A stretch of 50,549 nucleotides of DNA from NCBI RefSeq assembly GCF_043951855.1, contig NZ_JBINJW010000020.1, forward strand, positions 1-50,549. Reading direction: 5' to 3'. The translations under genes and the position numbers were made by a program. Shown one piece after another: positions 32,751 to 41,395 of this stretch (the stretch's first letter is position 1; every line of letters begins with the position of its first letter). The notes beneath the pieces were generated by a model. The model did no database searches. It worked only from the letters and a program-made list of their open reading frames with translations, and was not told where the DNA came from. This DNA is from Proteiniclasticum sp043951855 (GTDB lineage Bacteria; Bacillota; Clostridia; Clostridiales; Clostridiaceae).

Positions 32751-35524
32751 TGACGAAAAAGACGGAAAAGACAAACTTCAACAAATCAGAACGGTTCCAG
32801 TTCGCCCTGAACTGGGCGGATGTGGACGGCAGAGCCTACAGACAGGAAATACTGGATCTGGCCAACAAAATCGGTAGAACCAAAGCGGGAACCAGCCGCG
32901 AGGCCATTCCCTTCGGACCGGAGTACTATGCCCTGGCATCGATTCTGACGCCGTTTCAGGCGGAAGTGGCCATGCATGTGTCCTTCAGGGAGAAAAAGAG
33001 TGCGCAGGACATTGCAGCCTCCTGCGGGCACCCCCTCGAGAACGTGAAGGAAGCGCTGAAGCATCTGGCCTGGACCGGTGTCACGTTCTGGAATACGGTG
33101 GATGGAACCGATGTTTACTGGCATGATATTTTTGTTCCTGGACATCTGGAAATGATCAACAACAACAGGGAGATCGTGGCAAAGCATCCGGAAGTTGCAG
33201 AAGCATTCTACTACTTCGGCAGTAAAAAAGGACCCATGGCTGCAGGCATCATGCCTGTGGGGGGTGGACCCATGAGAGTGGTGCCCATCGAACGCTCCAT
33301 AGACGGAAACACGAAAAGAGCCACCTATGAGGAAATCTCCAGGTATCTGGAGGAAGCCCATATGTTTTCCGTATCGGACTGCTCCTGCAGAACTTCCCGT
33401 GAAGCCATGCATGAGGGCTGCGGACATCTGAAAGAAGACATGTGCATTCAGCTGGACCATGCGGCGGAGTACTACATCAAGACAGGACGAGGGCGGGAAA
33501 TCACCAGGGAAGAGGCTTTTGAGATCATCCGAAAAGCGGAGGACAACGGACTCATGCATTCTCTGCCGAACCTTGATTCTCCAGGGCATACCCATGCCAT
33601 CTGCAACTGCTGCGGATGCGGATGCTATGCCATGAGACTGGCCAATGAGTACCTGAACAACGACATCGTCAGGTCCAATTACAGATCCGTCATCGATGAA
33701 AGCAGATGTGTAGCCTGCGGAGAATGCGTGGATGTCTGTCCGACAAACGCACTGCGTCTGGGACAGAAGCTTTGTTCCAAGACACCGATTGATGAAGTGA
33801 TCACAAAAGTGACCCCGAGAAACACCGAATGGAAGGAAGACAAGTGGAACAGTGATTACAGAATCAACCGGAAAAACACACTGGATTCAGGGACTGCACC
33901 CTGCATCACCAAATGTCCAGCCCATATTCCTGTACAGGGGTACATCAAGCTGGCTTCACAGGGGAAATACACCGAAGCGCTGGAGCTCATCAAAAAGCAC
34001 AATCCTCTGCCTGCGGTGTGCGGACGCATCTGTCCGAGACTCTGTGAGGAGGACTGCACAAGAGGGGACTTCGATGAGGCGGTGGCCGTGGATGACATCA
34101 AGAAGTTCATCGCGGAAAAGGATCTAAGCGCTGACACGAGATTTGTTCCTGGGAAGAGACATGATTACAGCGACAAGAAAATCGCCATCATCGGTTCGGG
34201 TCCTTCCGGACTCACCTGCGCCTACGACCTTGCGCTGGACGGCTACGATGTCACTGTATTCGAGAAGGAGAAGAGACTCGGCGGGATGCTGACTTTAGGC
34301 ATTCCTTCCTACAGGCTGGAAAAAGATGTGCTGGAGGCGGAAATCGACGTCATTCGTGAAATGGGAGTCCGATTTGAGACAGGTGTCGAAGTCGGAAAAG
34401 ACATCAGCATAGAAGAGCTGAGACGCAGAGGATTCCATGCTTTCTTCATAGCCATCGGCGCGTCATCGGGCAGAATGCTGGGCATTCCGGGAGAAGAAGC
34501 CGAAGAAGTCATGAGCGGAGTGGATTTTCTGAGAAAAACCAATCTGTCTCAGGAAACCGGCCTGAAGGGAAAAGTTGTGGTCATCGGGGGCGGAAATGTA
34601 GCCATCGATGTGGCAAGAAGCTCTGTACGACTGAAGGAAGTGAGCGAAGTGGAGCTGTTCTGCCTTGAAAGCAGAAAAGAGATGCCTGCACATGAAGAAG
34701 AAGTGGAAGAAGCACTCTCCGAAGAGATTCAGATCAGCAACTCCTGGGGACCCACCCGGATTCTTCACGAAAACGGAAAAGTCACGGGCGTTGAATTCAA
34801 GCGATGCACAAGCACCTTCGACGACCAGGGAAGATTCCATCCTCAGTTTGATGAAGAGGAGACGCTTTATGTGTCCTGCGATCATGTGCTCCTGTCCGTG
34901 GGTCAGACCTATCATTATGGGCATCTCTTCGAAGGAGAAGATGTGAAGCTGACGGGCAGAAATACCATTATGGTGGATCCGACCACGCTGCAGTCCTCAC
35001 AGCCGGACATCTTTGCGGGAGGGGATGTGGCCAGCGGACCTAGACTTGCCATCGATGCCATCGCAGCTGGAAAGGAAGCGGCGGTATCCATCCATCGCTT
35101 TGTTCAGAAAGGACAGTCTCTGGTCTTTGGTCGCGACAATCACTCCTATATCATGCTGAACAAGAAGAACCTGGAGGAAGGCATGGATTACGATGGTACC
35201 GAGCGTCAGAGAACCCTTCATGTGGATGGTAGAATTTCTAAAACCACCTTCAAGGATCTGAGAGGTGTGCTCACCGAAGAACAGATCCGGAAAGAGACGG
35301 CAAGATGTCTCGGCTGCGGAGCAACCAAGGTGGATCCGTATCTGTGTGTGGGCTGCGGTGCCTGTACACTCCGATGCAGATTCGATGCCATCAGTCTTGA
35401 AAGGGTGTATGACGTCAAAGGCTTTGAAATCGATGATCTGCCGAAAGCGGTGCTGAAAAACGCAGTGAAACGAAAAGTGAAAATCACACTGAACAGAATC
35501 AATCCCTTCGTGGAAACAAGGTAG
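32750..35524 (+). CDS. Large FAD/NAD(P) and iron-sulfur oxidoreductase
   Basis: A 924-residue multidomain electron-transfer protein. The N-terminal ~280 residues hold a winged-helix-like and cysteine domain ('SDCSCRTSREAMHEGCGH' region and 'CNCCGCGC' at 285-292). A ferredoxin cluster follows at 320-330 (C-x2-C-x2-C-x3-C). Next comes a GltD-like cluster segment ('CITKCPAHIPVQGY', 'CGRICPRLCEEDC'), an FAD motif 'IGSGPSG' (481-487), an NAD(P) motif 'IGGGNVAID' (612-620) and 'PDIFAGGDVASGP'. The C-terminal ferredoxin has 'CLGCG' at 853 and C-x2-C-x2-C-x3-C at 866-876. It resembles glutamate synthase small-subunit/dihydropyrimidine-dehydrogenase-type flavoproteins fused to ferredoxins. It lies between hypB (ATGA overlap) and hypA (16 bp). 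Electron donor and acceptor are unknown. Confidence 0.85.
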   Translation: MTKKTEKTNFNKSERFQFALNWADVDGRAYRQEILDLANKIGRTKAGTSREAIPFGPEYYALASILTPFQAEVAMHVSFREKKSAQDIAASCGHPLENVKEALKHLAWTGVTFWNTVDGTDVYWHDIFVPGHLEMINNNREIVAKHPEVAEAFYYFGSKKGPMAAGIMPVGGGPMRVVPIERSIDGNTKRATYEEISRYLEEAHMFSVSDCSCRTSREAMHEGCGHLKEDMCIQLDHAAEYYIKTGRGREITREEAFEIIRKAEDNGLMHSLPNLDSPGHTHAICNCCGCGCYAMRLANEYLNNDIVRSNYRSVIDESRCVACGECVDVCPTNALRLGQKLCSKTPIDEVITKVTPRNTEWKEDKWNSDYRINRKNTLDSGTAPCITKCPAHIPVQGYIKLASQGKYTEALELIKKHNPLPAVCGRICPRLCEEDCTRGDFDEAVAVDDIKKFIAEKDLSADTRFVPGKRHDYSDKKIAIIGSGPSGLTCAYDLALDGYDVTVFEKEKRLGGMLTLGIPSYRLEKDVLEAEIDVIREMGVRFETGVEVGKDISIEELRRRGFHAFFIAIGASSGRMLGIPGEEAEEVMSGVDFLRKTNLSQETGLKGKVVVIGGGNVAIDVARSSVRLKEVSEVELFCLESRKEMPAHEEEVEEALSEEIQISNSWGPTRILHENGKVTGVEFKRCTSTFDDQGRFHPQFDEEETLYVSCDHVLLSVGQTYHYGHLFEGEDVKLTGRNTIMVDPTTLQSSQPDIFAGGDVASGPRLAIDAIAAGKEAAVSIHRFVQKGQSLVFGRDNHSYIMLNKKNLEEGMDYDGTERQRTLHVDGRISKTTFKDLRGVLTEEQIRKETARCLGCGATKVDPYLCVGCGACTLRCRFDAISLERVYDVKGFEIDDLPKAVLKNAVKRKVKITLNRINPFVETR

Positions 35525-35540
35525 CAGGTGAGGTGCATCC

Positions 35541-35882
35541 ATGCATGAATTAGGAATCGTATATGAGGTGATCAGAGTGGTGGACCGGTTTGCGGTTGAA
35601 AACAGGCTGACGAAAGTGGATAAGATCGTGCTTGAAATCGGGCAGCTGTCCCAGGCCATACCCAGGTTTATTGAGGAATGCTATCCTGCAGCGGTCAGTG
35701 AAACGGACTACGAAGAGACGAAACTTGAAATCCTGACACTGCCTGCCATGGGAAAATGCCGTGTCTGCCAGGAAGAATACAATGTGGTGGAACAGAGAAG
35801 AATATGTCCTTCCTGCGGATCAGATGGGTTTCATCTGATCTCAGGACAGGAATTCAACATCAAAGAAATCGTCGCTTACTGA
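35541..35882 (+). CDS. hypA: Nickel chaperone HypA
   Basis: Zinc-structured nickel chaperone that works with HypB. The N-terminal Met-His-Glu (His2 is the nickel ligand) is intact; zinc ligands are the pairs 'CRVC' and 'CPSC' near residues 73-93. The 113-residue length is typical. Located 16 bp after the flavoprotein gene, with GGTGAGG upstream. Splitting of hypA and hypB by another gene is unusual and implies that the middle protein is used with the pair. Confidence 0.93.
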   Translation: MHELGIVYEVIRVVDRFAVENRLTKVDKIVLEIGQLSQAIPRFIEECYPAAVSETDYEETKLEILTLPAMGKCRVCQEEYNVVEQRRICPSCGSDGFHLISGQEFNIKEIVAY

Positions 35883-35898
35883 AAAAGGGGGAATTTTA

Positions 35899-36825
35899 AT
35901 GGGTTTTTTGTATGAAGGAATGGGTCTGGACGGATTTGCAGCGCTGGTCGGGTTTATCGGTGTGTTTCTCCTGCTGAACGAAATCGCAAGAAGATCGAAA
36001 ATGATGTCTGTGGTGCTTTTCTGCGCATTGCCGGTGGTGCTTGCGGTGCTGGTGTTCTACGGACCCTTGGGCTCACCCACGGGCAATACCTGGTTCGGAT
36101 GGGTGAAGGTGGTCTCTGCGCTCATCGGCGTCTACGGCTTTCTTCTGATCCGATTCACAAAGCTCGGAGAGAAGAAGTTCGCTGCCTATTTCCCGGCAGC
36201 CATCCTGTCCATCAACATAGCGGAAGCGGTCTATCGTGAGTTTCAGGTCTATGCCACGTATAAGACATTGACGGTGGATGAAGGGGGAATTCTGGTTCTT
36301 GGAGGAACCTGGAACATACTCAATGCCCTGGCTGGAATACTCACCATCGTGACCCTTACAGGGTTTGTGGGAATCAGAGTATCCAAGGACCGCTCCAGAG
36401 ACATGATCTGGCCGGACATGACCTGGATGTATGTCATCGGCTACACCCTATGGAACTTCGCCTATGTGTACAACTGCATTTCCACCCGGTCTCTCTATGC
36501 GGGGTTCGGGATCCTCATTGCAGCCATCATTGCGGAATATGTGTTCAAAAGAGGTGCGTGGCTGCAGCATAGAGCGCAGATCCTATCCCTCTATGCCATG
36601 TTCAGTCTGTCCGTTGATTTCCAGGCGGCATCCTATTTCAAGGTTCTGCCCACCTATACGGAAGCGGGTCTTATGGCTTTAAGTGTCACATCCTTTGTGT
36701 TCAACCTGGGTGTCTTCGCCTATATGCTCTACACGGTGAGAAAGAGGAAAAGCAATCCCATCACGCAGGAGATCTACGGGCATACGGCTTCCTACAGAAA
36801 GACAGTGCTGGTCAACAGCTTATAA
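35899..36825 (+). CDS. DUF5692-like multispan membrane protein
   Basis: A 308-residue membrane protein with about eight helices (about 12-28, 36-54, 64-82, 94-108, 130-152, 168-188, 198-214, 262-282). The start 'MGFLYEGMGLDGFAALVGFIGVFL' region and 'WPDMTWMYVIGYTLWNFAYVYNC' region resemble DUF5692 proteins. Function unknown. It follows hypA by 16 bp with a GGGGG ribosome site and closes the operon, so it might be the membrane anchor or transporter partner of the flavoprotein. Confidence 0.75.
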   Translation: MGFLYEGMGLDGFAALVGFIGVFLLLNEIARRSKMMSVVLFCALPVVLAVLVFYGPLGSPTGNTWFGWVKVVSALIGVYGFLLIRFTKLGEKKFAAYFPAAILSINIAEAVYREFQVYATYKTLTVDEGGILVLGGTWNILNALAGILTIVTLTGFVGIRVSKDRSRDMIWPDMTWMYVIGYTLWNFAYVYNCISTRSLYAGFGILIAAIIAEYVFKRGAWLQHRAQILSLYAMFSLSVDFQAASYFKVLPTYTEAGLMALSVTSFVFNLGVFAYMLYTVRKRKSNPITQEIYGHTASYRKTVLVNSL

Positions 36826-36833
36826 GGAAAGAA

Positions 36834-36873
36834 GGGACAGGAAGTGCAGCTGCATTTCCTGTCTCTTTTCATG
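36834..36873 (+). terminator. Intrinsic terminator after hypB operon
   Basis: GACAGGAAGTGCA and TGCATTTCCTGTC form a 13-bp stem with one mismatch, then TCTTTTC. The remaining ~370 bp to 37241 hold no supported element. Confidence 0.85.
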
Positions 36874-37241
36874 ATTCAGATGATTGTAAACTAGATAGGA
36901 GAATAGGACCGGGACTGCGCCTCAGGGTTTGATTCCCGCAAAGGAAGAAAAGAATGGGTGCGAAAAGAGGAAGTGGATTTTCTGGCAGAAAAATAACGGA
37001 GTGCACAGAAAGTGACAAGGAAAAAATAATTAGTTTGATATTTTCTCCGATACTCCTTACAATCAGTATAGACTTCGGATGACGAGGGAACGAATGAAGG
37101 ATCCACATGAAATTCTGGATACCGGATTCTTCCTGAACAAGAATCATGCATATCGGATCATCCAGAGCGTAAAATGAAAAACTGGAAACAGATAGAATGA
37201 AGATGAGTACACATTTTCAGTATCAGTAATGGGAGGACCAG

Positions 37242-38366
37242 ATGAAAATATCAAAGAAAGATGCGCTGCAGTGGTTTGAATTTTTCGCCATGCTGCCAGG
37301 AGAAGAAGAGCTTATGATCCGGCAGCAGGAGATCGTCTATGCGACCTTCGCGCAGATCGAGGAAGCCATAGAAGAAAGAAACAACAGGCTCATGGATGAG
37401 ATTCCAGGTCTCAAGAATCTTGCGAAAAGGACGCTCTATGTGGGAGAGGATGAAAAGTTTCCTAAGGGATGCAAATCCTGTCTTCTGGGCACTGGCCTCA
37501 GTGCCATCAGAAAGACCAACAGGTGCAACATCGAGTGCAAGTTCTGTTATAACTACGGAGAACTGGACAACATTCCTCCGGTGGGAGAAGGCATGTGGGA
37601 AATTGGCGGAACCAAGTTCTACGAGAAGGATATCGACCTTCTTCTTTCCACATACAGAAAACCTACAGGAGTCTGCTATGTCTACCTGGAGCCTTTCATG
37701 GAAATCGAGAAGTATTATTCCATAGTAGGTAGATTCAAAGAAGCGAAGATCTATCAGCATCTCTACACCAACGGTACCCTGGCGACGGAAGAGAATCTGA
37801 AAGCCCTTGGAGAAGCGGGACTTGATGAAATCAGGTTCAATCTGGGTGCAGCAGCCTGTTCCGACAAGGTCATCGAGAACATCAGAATCGCAAAGAAGTA
37901 CATAAAGAATGTGGGGATTGAAACACCTATGACACCGGAGTTCTTTGATGCCTTCATGAAGAAGAAGGATAGAATTCTGGATACGAAACTGGACTTCATC
38001 AACTGTGCAGAGCTCCACCTTAATGAAAACAACATCGGCAACTATGAAGGTGAGAACATGTACATCGCAAGACATGGCTATATTTCTCCCATCTGGAGCA
38101 GAGAACTGACTCTGAAGTTCATGAAGACCGCGGATGAGGAAGGCTGGGATCTTGCTGTCCATGACTGCTCCAACCATACGAAGTTTGCGAGAAATCTCAA
38201 TCTCAGCAGCAAGGAAGGCAAGTGGTTCGGTGCAAGCGATTATGTCAGCGAGTTTGCAAGAACACCATTTGAAGCGTTTCTGCCGATCCTTAGAGATGAC
38301 AGCGTTCAGTTTCTAAGTGAGGAAGAACTGCCGGAAGGATATAAGGCAGGAGAGATGTTCTTCTAG
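37242..38366 (+). CDS. Radical SAM protein
   Basis: A 374-residue radical S-adenosylmethionine enzyme. The [4Fe-4S]-SAM motif C-x3-C-x2-C is at Cys95, Cys99 and Cys102 ('CNIECKFCYNYGE'). A C-x2-C (Cys77, Cys80; 'CKSCLLGTG') precedes it and may bind another metal. The motif sits later than in most family members because of an N-terminal helical domain of about 75 residues. 'YVYLEPFMEIEKYY', 'LYTNGTLATEENLKAL' and 'LDEIRFNLGAA' are typical radical-SAM barrel strands. The reaction is unknown; this group is widespread in anaerobic Firmicutes. It is a single-gene unit. Confidence 0.9.
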   Translation: MKISKKDALQWFEFFAMLPGEEELMIRQQEIVYATFAQIEEAIEERNNRLMDEIPGLKNLAKRTLYVGEDEKFPKGCKSCLLGTGLSAIRKTNRCNIECKFCYNYGELDNIPPVGEGMWEIGGTKFYEKDIDLLLSTYRKPTGVCYVYLEPFMEIEKYYSIVGRFKEAKIYQHLYTNGTLATEENLKALGEAGLDEIRFNLGAAACSDKVIENIRIAKKYIKNVGIETPMTPEFFDAFMKKKDRILDTKLDFINCAELHLNENNIGNYEGENMYIARHGYISPIWSRELTLKFMKTADEEGWDLAVHDCSNHTKFARNLNLSSKEGKWFGASDYVSEFARTPFEAFLPILRDDSVQFLSEEELPEGYKAGEMFF

Positions 38367-38442
38367 CCTATTGAAAATCTACACAAAGAACATCGCAGGG
38401 ATGAAGATGTAAAGCTGCATCTCAGAATGAAAGAGGAACATG

Positions 38443-38506
38443 AAACAGGAACCCTTGAAAGAAGCGGATGAGGTTACGCTTTTTCAGGAGTTCCTGTTTT
38501 TTTCGT
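38443..38506 (+). terminator. Intrinsic terminator
   Basis: AACAGGAAC/GTTCCTGTT closes a long stem whose inner arms CTTGAAA-AAGCG and CGCTTTTTCAGG also pair; a T run of 7 follows. The region from 38507 to 38790 has no gene; it includes a possible control segment at 38680-38708 described with the response regulator. Confidence 0.8.
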
Positions 38507-38790
38507 GAGGTTCATCCCCTCTAGAATAGAAGACGTCGGATCTGGTCAGTGGCATCCCAGACAGCGCCTGATGGAAGAGTGCGTAATCGGGCATTTAATT
38601 TTCAGTTCCAGTCATACATCCCGCATGAATATAAATCTTCTGAAATATTTCTCGTTCACATCAAGTTCCTTGTTTTCACACAGTATCATCACATTTCTGA
38701 CCTATGATGAAAATGTGAAATAATGCAATGCTTTACGTAGAGGGAAGATTCAGCTGATGCTCGGCATCAGATCAGGTGGGAGGGGAGACT

Positions 38791-39477
38791 ATGGACGCAC
38801 AGGAGATACTCCTGGTGGAAGATGACCTGGATATTATGGATATTGTGCAAGAGTACCTTGGCGCTGCCGGATTGGAGGTGACGGGTGCAGTCAATGGGGA
38901 GGAAGCGCTGAAACTGTTCTCCGAGAAACACTTCCATCTTGTGATTCTTGATATCATGCTGCCCAAAGTGGATGGGTGGAAGGTGCTGAGAGAAATAAGA
39001 AGAATCTCAACGATTCCTGTAATCATTCTATCCGCCATGAGCGCTGAAGAGGACAGATTGAAAGGGTTCGATTTAGGTGTGGACGATTATGTGGTAAAGC
39101 CTTTCAGCCCCAAAGAACTTCTTGCTAGAGTGAGAGTAGGTTTACGCAGAAATGAGGAGATGGATGCAAAAACCCAGCTATCCGGATTCATGCATAAAGG
39201 ATTTTCCGTGGATTTCGCGTCAAGAAATGTCGCAGTCGATGGAGAAAAGGTGAAACTTACAAGAAAGGAATATGAATTACTGGAGTATATGATCCTAAAC
39301 AAAGGAGTTGTACTCAGCCGAGAGATGATTCTTGAGGCTGTATGGGGCTACGATTATCTGGGGGATACCAGAACAGTGGATACCCATATCAAAATGCTCA
39401 GAGAAAGCATTGGGCCCTACAGGGATTTACTGGTTACTGTATGGGGGACTGGATATAAGTTTCTGGTGGAGGGATAG
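38791..39477 (+). CDS. OmpR-family response regulator
   Basis: DNA-binding response regulator of 228 residues. The receiver domain has the acidic pair in 'LLVEDDLDI', the phosphorylated Asp54 ('ILDIMLPKVDGW'), Thr/Ser and the late Lys ('DYVVKPFSPKEL'). A winged-helix output domain (about 130-228) has 'LTRKEYELLEYMILNKGVVLSREMI' region and 'DTRTVDTHIKMLR'. ATG 38791 follows GGGAGGGGAG; the histidine kinase starts 2 bp after its stop. Upstream, TATCATCACATTTCTGACC and TATGAT (38703-38708) resemble the region before the exported repeat protein at 41396, so it may regulate itself. Confidence 0.95.
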   Translation: MDAQEILLVEDDLDIMDIVQEYLGAAGLEVTGAVNGEEALKLFSEKHFHLVILDIMLPKVDGWKVLREIRRISTIPVIILSAMSAEEDRLKGFDLGVDDYVVKPFSPKELLARVRVGLRRNEEMDAKTQLSGFMHKGFSVDFASRNVAVDGEKVKLTRKEYELLEYMILNKGVVLSREMILEAVWGYDYLGDTRTVDTHIKMLRESIGPYRDLLVTVWGTGYKFLVEG

Positions 39478-39479
39478 CC

Positions 39480-41312
39480 ATGAAGAAGATTTCACATAAA
39501 ATATGGATCGGTATCATGTCTGTGGTCTTATTGCTTTGTTTTCTGATCCTTGGATTCCAGATGTTTCTTCTGGAAGATCTGTATCTTAAGAGACTCACCG
39601 AATCCATAACCGGTGATGTGCTTCAGATAGCGGAGGGATTTGATGAAGAGCAGGCAGAAGAGCTCTATTTCAGGATGGATGGTTTAGCCTACAGGAGAAA
39701 CCTCAGTATGGAGCTTGTGAACAAGGATGGGAAAACCATATATGTGACAGGCGAGAATACAGGAACCCAGTATGAGAGTATGGATGTCATGAGTGATTAC
39801 GAGGTGACATTCATGAAAAACCTGGGAGATAACAGAGAAGTGATACAGCCGCTCCAAGGGGAAGATGGGCTGGGAATCACAAAAGAAACAGATGGAAATA
39901 CAGTTGAAGCATTGCAGGGCGCACCTATCGAAGATTCAGGTGCAGGAGCTGGTCAAGGTGAGGAACTGCAAGGTGAAGACAAGGGGCAGAAAGAACCGGC
40001 TGAGAGCAGTCAGAATGAAGATGCGCATCAGGGAGACGTGGAAGGCCAAGGTGAAGGAGCGCTTGAAGGATCAGTAGAAGAGAACAGACAGCAGGATAAG
40101 GAAATCCCCGAGGATATACCCGTTACAGACGAGGAAACAGAGGGAGACAAACCGGAAAGTACTCAAGAGCCATTGATAAATGAGGAAAATTTCGATGAAT
40201 TTCAGTTCATTCCGGAAGGAGAAATCAGGGAAACCATGATGGAAGATGTCGATGATGGTGACCCGACAATTGTGGAGACACTGCACCCGAAGTACGGATT
40301 CAGACTGCTGATCTTCTCAGTGCCATTCACTTCCATGCAGAACAATTCCTATAAAGCGATGGTTGCGCTTCCACTGGCGGAAATTGATAATATCGTGGAT
40401 CTTATTTCTCTTGTCATCTTCCTCTCCATTCTCTTCATCCTGTTTGTGGCAGGAGTCGCATCATCTGCTGTCGCCGTGACAGTTTCAAGACCTCTGCGGA
40501 ATCTCAGTGAAGCGGCTGAAGCCATTGGTGCAGGAGACCTTGATACTAGAGTGGTGATGAAAAGCAGAGATGAAGTGGGGAATGTGGGCAGGACATTCAA
40601 CGTCATGGCTGAAAAGCTGGAAAAAGCCGAGAAGATGAAAAAGGAGTTTGTGGAGAATGTCTCTCATGAACTTCGGACGCCCATCTCTGTCATAAGGGGA
40701 TATGCGGAGATCATTCGAGATGTCACGGGAGATAACAAGGAGAAAAGAGAGAAGCAGCTTGAAGTGATTTCCAGTGAGGCAGACAGATTAGGCTTCATGG
40801 TGAATGATATACTGGATTATTCGAGAATGACCTCTGAAGGCGTTCTTCCTGAATTTACGGAATTTGACTTTGCTGAACTGCTTCAGAAACTGGTGAATAA
40901 GTATCAGCTGCTTGTTAAAGAGAGCAATATCAGAATCGAATATGATCTGCCTGGTCCCTTACAGGGCAGAGCCGATTATGGACTTATGCAGCAGGCAGTG
41001 GAGAATCTGCTGCGAAATGCGATCAATTATTCGCCAGAAGGCGGAACCGTGAAAATCATGGCAATGAAAAATGAAGGTGTGATTCAGATTGAAATCAGTG
41101 ATCAGGGGATGGGCATTCCGGAAAATGAGCTTCCGATGATCTGGGAGAGATATTACCGGACCAAAGGAATCAAGAAAAGAAAGATACTGGGTTCAGGACT
41201 GGGTCTATCCATTGTGAAGAGCATTTTTGAGGCACACCATGCGACTTATGGGGTAAGAAGCAGACAAGGAGAAGGAACTGTTTTCTGGTTCCAGATCAAT
41301 GATAATAGATGA
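39480..41312 (+). CDS. Sensor histidine kinase with acidic low-complexity sensor domain
   Basis: A 610-residue membrane histidine kinase. Transmembrane helices lie at about 10-32 and 308-330 and enclose an extracellular domain of ~275 residues. The middle of that domain (about 130-245) is an unusual Glu/Gln/Gly/Asp-rich, low-complexity insert. HAMP (about 331-385), HisKA with phospho-His396 ('VSHELRTPISV'), N-box ('ENLLRNAINYSP'), G1 ('DQGMGIPENELP') and G2 ('GSGLGLSIV') complete the kinase. It partners with the response regulator directly upstream. The repeat-rich secreted protein 83 bp downstream is its likely target or ligand, given its similar composition. Confidence 0.93.
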   Translation: MKKISHKIWIGIMSVVLLLCFLILGFQMFLLEDLYLKRLTESITGDVLQIAEGFDEEQAEELYFRMDGLAYRRNLSMELVNKDGKTIYVTGENTGTQYESMDVMSDYEVTFMKNLGDNREVIQPLQGEDGLGITKETDGNTVEALQGAPIEDSGAGAGQGEELQGEDKGQKEPAESSQNEDAHQGDVEGQGEGALEGSVEENRQQDKEIPEDIPVTDEETEGDKPESTQEPLINEENFDEFQFIPEGEIRETMMEDVDDGDPTIVETLHPKYGFRLLIFSVPFTSMQNNSYKAMVALPLAEIDNIVDLISLVIFLSILFILFVAGVASSAVAVTVSRPLRNLSEAAEAIGAGDLDTRVVMKSRDEVGNVGRTFNVMAEKLEKAEKMKKEFVENVSHELRTPISVIRGYAEIIRDVTGDNKEKREKQLEVISSEADRLGFMVNDILDYSRMTSEGVLPEFTEFDFAELLQKLVNKYQLLVKESNIRIEYDLPGPLQGRADYGLMQQAVENLLRNAINYSPEGGTVKIMAMKNEGVIQIEISDQGMGIPENELPMIWERYYRTKGIKKRKILGSGLGLSIVKSIFEAHHATYGVRSRQGEGTVFWFQINDNR

Positions 41313-41330
41313 GTTAACAATTCCTTGCTG

Positions 41331-41352
41331 TTTCTATCACATTTCTATCACA
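41331..41352 (+). promoter_or_regulatory. Tandem 11-bp direct repeat, likely response-regulator box
   Basis: TTTCTATCACA is repeated exactly, head to tail, at 41331-41341 and 41342-41352. Direct repeats one helical turn apart are the usual target of OmpR-type regulators. A TATGAT -10-like element follows at 41362-41367, about 9 bp after the repeats, and the exported repeat protein gene starts at 41396. Confidence 0.65.
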
Positions 41353-41395
41353 ACTCAATTCTATGATGAAAGCGAAGAAAGGAGAAGTGATAGAA

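Noticed and set aside
32786..33595. 269-codon minus-strand frame across the FAD/iron-sulfur gene
   Set aside because: Antisense shadow; no plausible protein motifs.
36912..36945. tRNA T-arm-like GGGTTTGATTCCC
   Set aside because: Only a 3-bp stem forms, and no D-arm, anticodon arm or acceptor pairing lies upstream.
37251..38177. 308-codon minus-strand frame across the radical SAM gene
   Set aside because: Antisense shadow of a gene with an intact CxxxCxxC motif.
38590..38720. Small frame at 38505-38723 before the response regulator
   Set aside because: No ribosome site; it overlaps the likely regulatory region and has no family resemblance.
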